Shown: piece after piece, positions 1-4,232 of the stretch
Layout: each line of letters starts with the position of its first letter
How positions within the stretch are numbered: position 1 is the first letter of the stretch
Assembly (NCBI GenBank): GCA_002685655.1
Contig: NYXM01000128.1
Coordinates: 1-10,092, forward strand
DNA from: Planctomycetaceae bacterium
GTDB lineage: Bacteria; Planctomycetota; Planctomycetia; Pirellulales; Pirellulaceae
Direction: 5' to 3'
DNA length: 10,092 nucleotides
Translations under genes and position numbers: made by a program
The notes under the pieces: model-generated
What the model saw: the letters and a program-made list of their open reading frames with translations, nothing else
The model's database searches: none
Told to the model about the DNA's origin: nothing

Positions 1-129
1 ACCCTGACCGCAGGCTTGGACGCCCAGAGCGGTTGCCAGGTGCGTCTTGCCGGTGCCGGCGTTGCCAATCAAGATGACCGACTCACGTTGATCGAGATAC
101 CGACCATCGATCAGTGCCAAAAGTACGTG
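1..129 (-). pseudogene. IS21-family helper ATPase (IstB-like), partial remnant
   Basis: Read on the minus strand, this stretch encodes a P-loop with the motif GNAGTGKTHLATALG (Walker A at 43-66), preceded by an Arg/Leu/Ile-rich strand. This is the pattern of IstB, the ATPase that assists the IS21 transposase and is related to DnaC. The frame runs off the left edge of the window, so the C-terminal part is not visible. Going upstream it meets a TGA at 130-132, only about 21 residues before the Walker A motif. IstB proteins normally have 90 or more residues ahead of that motif, so the N-terminal DNA-binding region is missing. A TTG at 118-120 could start a shortened product, but no ribosome binding site precedes it. 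I read it as a truncated insertion-sequence relic. A full IS21 copy would also need istA, which is not seen here. Confidence 0.72.
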
Positions 130-358
130 TCACGATTCGAGGTTACAAAAGAGCCGATTCAGAAGCTCGTGGCCGTTGTTCAGTCACCCAACCAGACCTT
201 CGTAAAAGAATATGGAAAGCAAGACAAGCAACTTTCAAAGAGGCTCGTCGGCTTCAATTGGCCGGAACTATTTCCCGAATGCGTTCGATTGATGCAACGC
301 AAATCAATCCCGCTTCAGTCGAAGCAATGGATTCAGTCCTTTTACAGCTTTCTGGACC

Positions 359-363
359 AGGAG
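359..363 (+). promoter_or_regulatory. Ribosome binding site fixing the start at 370
   Basis: AGGAG lies six bases before the ATG at 370. It is the best Shine-Dalgarno match upstream of this gene. It argues against starts further upstream in the same frame, whose first codons would lie antisense to the IstB remnant. Confidence 0.55.
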
Positions 364-369
364 TTCAGC

Positions 370-807
370 ATGAAGGCGTTTACAACTGAGGTCTGGATTC
401 TAGCGATCAGCACCAAGGAACTTTGGCCAAACGGGATGAGCCATTGGGACATCCACCAGAAATACCGAGTGTGGTGGGATTACAAGGAGCATTCTGTCCG
501 TCCGCTGTACATCGCCTTTCGAGTTGACGGCGTTCTCGATTCGATCTGCCGGGTGAGCCGAGTCGAACATGCTGTTCCGATTATCGACTTGGTGCCAAAA
601 ATGAAGAACATCAAAAAGCCCTGGCCAAAGACGCCTGCGACAATCTGGCATTTTGGGCCTCCGGTGCCTCTTGCAAAACCGCTCCGAACGGGAGCCGGAA
701 TGTACAACCGACGAGTGCGATCTGATCTCGATCTATTGTTAACGTGCGAGACAGTTCAGGAGGTCGAAGAGCAGATGGGCAAGCGGAGGCAAACATCCGA
801 CGATTGA
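370..807 (+). CDS. Hypothetical protein, 145 residues, unrecognised family
   Basis: I do not recognise a named domain. The ATG at 370 is chosen because AGGAG sits six bases upstream. The frame is open further back to position 16, but that part overlaps the antisense IstB remnant and reads as non-protein. The product is soluble, with no signal peptide or membrane segment. It is rich in Trp, Arg and Pro: it has a cluster of aromatic residues near residues 18-40 (WPNGMSHWDIHQKYRVWW) and a basic Pro-rich stretch around residues 78-105 (KNIKKPWPKTPATIWHFGPP). The acidic helix at the C-terminus (ETVQEVEEQMGKRR) could be a short amphipathic helix. The even mix of motif-like aromatic and Pro clusters suggests a real conserved protein rather than a chance frame. 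It sits between an insertion-sequence relic and a pRiA4b-type gene, so it is probably accessory. It is followed by a GC-rich hairpin. Confidence 0.6.
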   Translation: MKAFTTEVWILAISTKELWPNGMSHWDIHQKYRVWWDYKEHSVRPLYIAFRVDGVLDSICRVSRVEHAVPIIDLVPKMKNIKKPWPKTPATIWHFGPPVPLAKPLRTGAGMYNRRVRSDLDLLLTCETVQEVEEQMGKRRQTSDD

Positions 808-832
808 GGCAAATATAGATGGACTAGGAAAA

Positions 833-853
833 GCCCCGCCCTGCGGGCGGGGC
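833..853. terminator. GC-rich hairpin, possible terminator
   Basis: A perfect 9-bp inverted repeat (GCCCCGCCC, loop TGC, GGGCGGGGC) lies 26 bases after the stop at 807 and 22 bases before the ATG at 876. On the plus strand no T-run follows it. On the minus strand the stem is followed by TTTTCC, a weak U-tract, so as an intrinsic terminator it would work better in the minus direction, where no gene is seen. It may be a leftover of an earlier arrangement, or it may act in the leader of the next gene. Confidence 0.45.
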
Positions 854-875
854 CTGATACAAACGGATTCCCAAC

Positions 876-1856
876 ATGACCTGGAAAAAAAGAATATCCC
901 CCGGCGAAAAAGTCCCCCTGAAGCTCACGCCGACCGAGACGAAGGCGATCCTCGAAGACTTGATGTGCCTTGACGGGCAGTACGAGCAAGCCATCCAGGA
1001 AACGCCGTCTGGCAAGACAGTGATGATGACACTCGATGACCTGGAAGACTTCGCAGGCTATGTCGCCGCCGAAGCCAATCACACGGAAGACAAGAAGCTT
1101 GGCAGGAAGCTCGATAAAGTTTTCGACAAGTGCCAACGTCTGCTCGACACGTACACCGACGAGCCGGATGATGCGATCACCGCCGAGCAACGCCTGGTCG
1201 CTGTGCGGAAAAAGGTGGACGACATCCTCGAAGAAATCCAACTTGAAGATTTCGGCAACGAGCGGCCCAAGCAACGGCGGCGACCGGCTAGCAAATCCGA
1301 CTTACTGATTCAAATGAAAGTCACTCTTCTTGAAACCACTCCTGCAATTTGGCGAAGGATTCAAATTAAAGACTGTACGCTTGGCGATCTTCATGAGCAC
1401 ATCCAAACAGCGATGGGTTGGCAGAACTGCCACATGCATAATTTTGTCATCGATGGTGAAATGTATGGCACGCCGATGGAAGACGGTTTTGGCTTCGGTG
1501 ATGAAACAAAGGATGAATCAGGAATCAGACTAAGTGAATGTCTTCCAAAAAACGGGAAACGATTCCGTTTCAGATATATCTACGACTTTGGCGACGATTG
1601 GCAGCACGAGATTCTTTTCGAAGGTTATCCGCCATTGGAGAATGCGAAGAAGTACCCGCTCTGCGTGGAAGGCCAGCGGGCTTGTCCACCGGAAGACTGT
1701 GGTGGTCCCTGGGGCTATGCTGAATACCTTAATGCCCTTGCCGATCCCAACCATGAGCAGCACGACGACTTCATGGAGTGGAGCGGGAAATTCGACGCTG
1801 AAGAGTTTTCGGTGGAGCAGACGACGAGGGAGATGAGGAAGGGATTGCCGGGTTGA
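876..1856 (+). CDS. pRiA4b ORF-3-like (IS1096 TnpR-like) protein
   Basis: The C-terminal part, about residues 142-320, matches the plasmid pRiA4b ORF-3 family (PF07929). It opens with an Ile/Leu strand and TTPAIWRRIQI, continues through HEHIQTAMGWQNCHMHNF, and carries the hallmark YDFGDDWQHE at residues 236-245. It then has the Cys-containing stretch PLCVEGQRACPPEDCGGPWG, which may bind metal, and ends in an acidic region. The function of this family is not established. Members occur on plasmids and beside insertion sequences, and also as scattered chromosomal genes. The first roughly 140 residues form a separate, charged, helix-rich domain that ends in a basic linker (RPKQRRRPASKS). I cannot name it. 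The ATG at 876 is the first start in frame, but no good ribosome binding site precedes it and a hairpin lies just upstream. The gene converges with the minus-strand GIY-YIG gene, with 14 bases between the two stop codons and no terminator visible between them. Confidence 0.88.
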   Translation: MTWKKRISPGEKVPLKLTPTETKAILEDLMCLDGQYEQAIQETPSGKTVMMTLDDLEDFAGYVAAEANHTEDKKLGRKLDKVFDKCQRLLDTYTDEPDDAITAEQRLVAVRKKVDDILEEIQLEDFGNERPKQRRRPASKSDLLIQMKVTLLETTPAIWRRIQIKDCTLGDLHEHIQTAMGWQNCHMHNFVIDGEMYGTPMEDGFGFGDETKDESGIRLSECLPKNGKRFRFRYIYDFGDDWQHEILFEGYPPLENAKKYPLCVEGQRACPPEDCGGPWGYAEYLNALADPNHEQHDDFMEWSGKFDAEEFSVEQTTREMRKGLPG

Positions 1857-1870
1857 ATTTCATCGAACAT

Positions 1871-2287
1871 CTACTTTCGATTACAGACCGGCGTCCTCTC
1901 CCATTTCAAGATATATTCCCAAATCAGTTTTCTTTCGACAAACCGAATGAAATGCGGCTGAAGTTCATCAGGCAATCCGTCTACAGGAAAGGCGGCGACG
2001 TACAGTGAATGTCCTTCATCGCCAAATTCCTCTCGGTAAGTCCAGCCGCCGCTGTGACCGTCCTTCCCAAGGAAGGCAGATCGGTTGAATTGATTCCAGC
2101 GGGTTGAGAGTGTTTGGCTGCACGTTTCACCGAAGTAGATGATCTCCTCCGTGAGAGGACATGCCATTCCGGTCGGCCTGCTTTCAAATCGGGCGAGAAT
2201 GTAGACGCCCGGCTTCGATGCACCCTCTATATGCTTTCGTTCGGCCCACGGCGTCCATGCGGTAAAAGCAATGTCGGGGACGTTCAC
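1871..2287 (-). CDS. Stand-alone GIY-YIG-type domain protein
   Basis: A 138-residue protein resembling a compact GIY-YIG nuclease domain. Going through it: GVY at residues 27-29 stands for GIY, and YFG at 51-53 (in EEIIYFGET) stands for YIG. R63 in LSTRW sits where the catalytic Arg is expected, and E118 in VERKLIWEYI fits the metal-binding Glu on the following helix. This order and spacing fit the fold, but the matches are degenerate and nuclease activity is not assured. There is no extra DNA-binding domain, signal peptide or membrane segment. I chose the GTG at 2287 because AGGAAGGA lies six bases upstream. A TTG at 2320 in frame would add 11 basic residues but has a poorer site. The gene follows the small Cys-rich gene on the same strand and is probably co-transcribed with it. 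Stand-alone GIY-YIG proteins can be mobile nucleases, repair enzymes or defence components; nothing here decides between these. Confidence 0.68.
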   Translation of the reverse strand: MNVPDIAFTAWTPWAERKHIEGASKPGVYILARFESRPTGMACPLTEEIIYFGETCSQTLSTRWNQFNRSAFLGKDGHSGGWTYREEFGDEGHSLYVAAFPVDGLPDELQPHFIRFVERKLIWEYILKWERTPVCNRK

Positions 2288-2293
2288 AGTCGA

Positions 2294-2301
2294 TCCTTCC
2301 T
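2294..2301 (-). promoter_or_regulatory. Strong ribosome binding site for the GTG start at 2287
   Basis: On the minus strand AGGAAGGA stands six bases before the GTG at 2287-2285. This is the strongest Shine-Dalgarno sequence in the left half of the window, and it is the reason for choosing GTG over the upstream TTG at 2320. Confidence 0.6.
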
Positions 2302-2323
2302 GGCCTTTGCGGCGGGGCAAGTC

Positions 2324-2527
2324 CTACTTGTTCCAAGAGCGTCTAAGCTCTTCCCTGTACTCTTCTCGATTCATCAGGTGGATACGCCAGCAACCTTTGC
2401 AAACTGGATCGTCGCAATCGTCAAGTGTTGATTGGCTCTCGTGAATGGTTCGGTCGCAAATCCGGCAAGTGAGAGGTTCTCCAAAAACCTCCCAACATAA
2501 TCTTTCGCATTCAAACAATTTCTTCAT
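2324..2527 (-). CDS. Small Cys-rich protein, putative zinc ribbon
   Basis: A 67-residue protein with two CxxC pairs: C21-x-x-C24 in LTCRICDRT and C43-x-x-C46 in VCKGCW, 18 residues apart. This spacing suits a zinc ribbon or treble-clef knuckle. The C-terminus is a charged helix (NREEYREELRRSW). No catalytic motif is seen, so it may be a protein- or nucleic-acid-binding adaptor. The ATG at 2527 is preceded by GGAGG at 2531-2535. The frame is open 10 codons further upstream, but that extension has no better site. It ends about 36 bases before the GIY-YIG gene's GTG, so the two are probably expressed together, and the pair may act together. I do not recognise the specific family. Confidence 0.6.
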   Translation of the reverse strand: MKKLFECERLCWEVFGEPLTCRICDRTIHESQSTLDDCDDPVCKGCWRIHLMNREEYREELRRSWNK

Positions 2528-2540
2528 ATTCCTCCAAGGT

Positions 2541-2672
2541 TTACGCAGCGGCCCCAAAGATCACTGCTAATTGTGTCTCGATATACTCGTGGTTTCTTCG
2601 TAGCCAGTCGTCAGGCGGTCTGAATAGCTCAATTGGGAAGGACAAGAGCCGTGGCGAAGACCAGAAGATGAC
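2541..2672 (-). pseudogene. C-terminal remnant of an upstream minus-strand gene
   Basis: Translating the minus strand gives 43 residues that end at a TAA (2543-2541), including PIELFRPPDDWLRRNHEYIE, a protein-like charged helix. The stop lies five bases before the GGAGG of the Cys-rich gene, as expected of a preceding cistron. Going upstream the frame is closed by a TAA at 2675-2673, and beyond that the opposite strand is clearly coding. No ATG or GTG start is available. I infer the 3' end of a gene whose 5' part was lost at a junction near 2672-2682. The family is unrecognised, and a chance open frame is possible. Confidence 0.4.
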
Positions 2673-2759
2673 TTACGGCAATTCAAACGGCAGATTGTCT
2701 TCCTGGGTGAAATCCCACAGCAACACGAATGCAAAGATCCCAAGCACCCGTTCGTTGTC

Positions 2760-4232
2760 TTGCTCGAGCCATTGCAGCCTGGTGGGATTGGTGAAGCGGT
2801 CTTGGCTGGGATCGTTATCGCGCAAGTTGAAGTCATTCGCGAGATCGACTTGTATGCCGAAGTCGTCCAAGGAAATACGACATCGCTGCGAACTTCACCT
2901 CATGGCCGCTCCCGGATTCTTTGGAAGGAACCTGGGCTCGGGCTCAAATGGTCTGTCGTCCGACTGAGTGATCGTCCGCGATTCGCCGTCTTCGAATTAC
3001 CTTCCCGCCAATGGCAAACCGGTGATAGCGGGGCTGATCCACCGGAACCAGACGGCTGGGCCAAGATGCCGGACTGCAAACCGGTCTTCTACTTCGCCGA
3101 CGAGTTCACCTATCGGGCCGACAACGATGAGGATTTGGAAACCGTCTGGCATCAGGTCGGCTATCCACCGAAAGAACGCAGCGACGTGATCGCGTTGCAT
3201 TCCAGCACAGGCCTACTCCCGTCGAAGTTCGGGGAGAAGGACTGGGTCTGGTGTTTCTGGAACGAATACGAGGGTCGCTGGCAGGTCCTGGCCGAGTATG
3301 AAGATCACTGGCGGTTCCAGCTGTTGGAACCGCTGCGCCCCTGTGGAACCGCACTCGCACAATTGGTTCTGTACGACGGAACGTACTGTCCGGTCGCCTT
3401 GACGTTTTCGGTTGTCGATTCGATCGGCATATTCAAGCCGGAAGAGACGTCCAGTGGAAGCTCCGGCGGACCGACGCCGATTCCGGCTGGAACTTATGGA
3501 TTCGCAAAACATTTCGCCGACAGCGACAAATGGGAAGTCTACGCTCTCGGTGAAGGTTGCTGTCCGAAGTCCAGCAGCAGTAGTAGCGGGTCCCCTTCGT
3601 CGCAGTCAACCTCGCCAAGCAGTGAGCCACCTTCGGTCAGCAGCGAGCCGTCATCAGTTCCCAGTAGTACGCCATCTTCCGCTCCCAGCAGCCAACCGTC
3701 AGAGGTTTCACCATCCGAACCACCATCGTCACAACCATCGGACGAACCGTCATCACAGCCATCTGAGTCGCCGCCGTCTGAGTCACCGAAATCAAAGAAG
3801 CCAGCGTCCTCGCAACAGTCTGACAAGAGCACCGCGATCGTGCCCGCCAGTTGGTCGCCCACCGGCTACGCCGCGCTATTCATTGCCGAAATGCCAGAGG
3901 TCCGATTCGATGATGTGATGACAGCCACCGTTGTGGAAGACGAGACACTCTTGCCAATCGATCCGAAGTTCATGGAAGTGTGCGAGCCAGGCAGCGTGCA
4001 GGTGTGTGGCTGCGTGCCGGACTTGCCCGTCCCGGTCGGAGCCATTGTAGAGAACGGTGCCGTCCACGTTCGCTTGGGTGTCCGAGATGGAGATCATCCG
4101 ATCTCACTGACGATCCGGCTCACAGGCATTCGCAAAGGTTTTAGCTCGCAGCGGTTCCCGGATCGTACGGAGCAGCAATTCATCGCCAATGAAGAATTCA
4201 TTCGCAGCGCCTATCCGGGGGCGACCAAATGA
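2760..4232 (+). CDS. Modular protein with Ser/Pro linker, 5' end probably truncated
   Basis: Three parts can be seen. Residues 1-240 hold two beta-rich segments: one around LLEPLQPGGIGEAVLAG to ILWKEPGLGLKWSVVRL, and one around PCGTALAQLVLYDGTYCPVA to YGFAKHFADSDKWEVYAL. Residues 271-357 (3570-3830) are a Ser/Pro linker with repeated SSQPS units, preceded by a CC pair. Residues 358-490 form a C-terminal domain (SWSPTGYAALFIAEMPEVRF, then VCEPGSVQVCGC, then FPDRTEQQFIANEEFI). From memory, similar modules occur in planctomycete proteins, but I cannot name a characterised family. The start is doubtful. The TTG at 2760 has no ribosome binding site, yet the same frame encodes plausible homologous sequence upstream (FKRQIVFLGEIP, from 2682) and is open to a TAG at 2625 with no ATG, GTG or TTG. 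The next ATG is at 3066. The stop overlaps the next gene's start (ATGA). It has no signal peptide. It is either a truncated pseudogene or is rescued by an internal start. Confidence 0.72.
   Translation: MLEPLQPGGIGEAVLAGIVIAQVEVIREIDLYAEVVQGNTTSLRTSPHGRSRILWKEPGLGLKWSVVRLSDRPRFAVFELPSRQWQTGDSGADPPEPDGWAKMPDCKPVFYFADEFTYRADNDEDLETVWHQVGYPPKERSDVIALHSSTGLLPSKFGEKDWVWCFWNEYEGRWQVLAEYEDHWRFQLLEPLRPCGTALAQLVLYDGTYCPVALTFSVVDSIGIFKPEETSSGSSGGPTPIPAGTYGFAKHFADSDKWEVYALGEGCCPKSSSSSSGSPSSQSTSPSSEPPSVSSEPSSVPSSTPSSAPSSQPSEVSPSEPPSSQPSDEPSSQPSESPPSESPKSKKPASSQQSDKSTAIVPASWSPTGYAALFIAEMPEVRFDDVMTATVVEDETLLPIDPKFMEVCEPGSVQVCGCVPDLPVPVGAIVENGAVHVRLGVRDGDHPISLTIRLTGIRKGFSSQRFPDRTEQQFIANEEFIRSAYPGATK
3570..3830 (+). 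repeat. Ser/Pro low-complexity linker
   Basis: An 87-residue run made almost entirely of Ser, Pro, Glu and Gln. It opens with six Ser in a row and includes three near-copies of SSQPS followed by an acidic residue. It separates the N-terminal modules from the C-terminal domain. Its composition is like the early part of the next gene's product, which points to a shared modification or shared origin. Confidence 0.8.

Noticed and set aside
16..369. Extension of the 370-807 gene back to position 16
   Set aside because: Its first 40 residues are the antisense of the IstB P-loop region, the rest has no protein-like pattern I trust, and a good ribosome binding site supports the start at 370.
114..389. 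Plus-strand open frame of 91 residues
   Set aside because: No ribosome binding site, it begins inside the antisense of the IstB remnant, and it overlaps the better-supported gene at 370. Low but non-zero chance of being real; otherwise I see nothing in 130-369.
756..1274. Minus-strand open frame of 172 residues
   Set aside because: It lies antisense to the pRiA4b ORF-3-like gene in a regular codon phase and runs through the GC hairpin; no start signal.
2673..2870. Minus-strand open frame of 65 residues as the 5' part of the gene ending at 2541
   Set aside because: It is separated by an in-frame TAA and lies opposite sequence that reads well as protein on the plus strand, so it is more likely a shadow.
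3570..3830. CRISPR-like or DNA tandem repeat array in the Ser linker
   Set aside because: The repetition is at protein level, with variable codons and no constant-length spacers.
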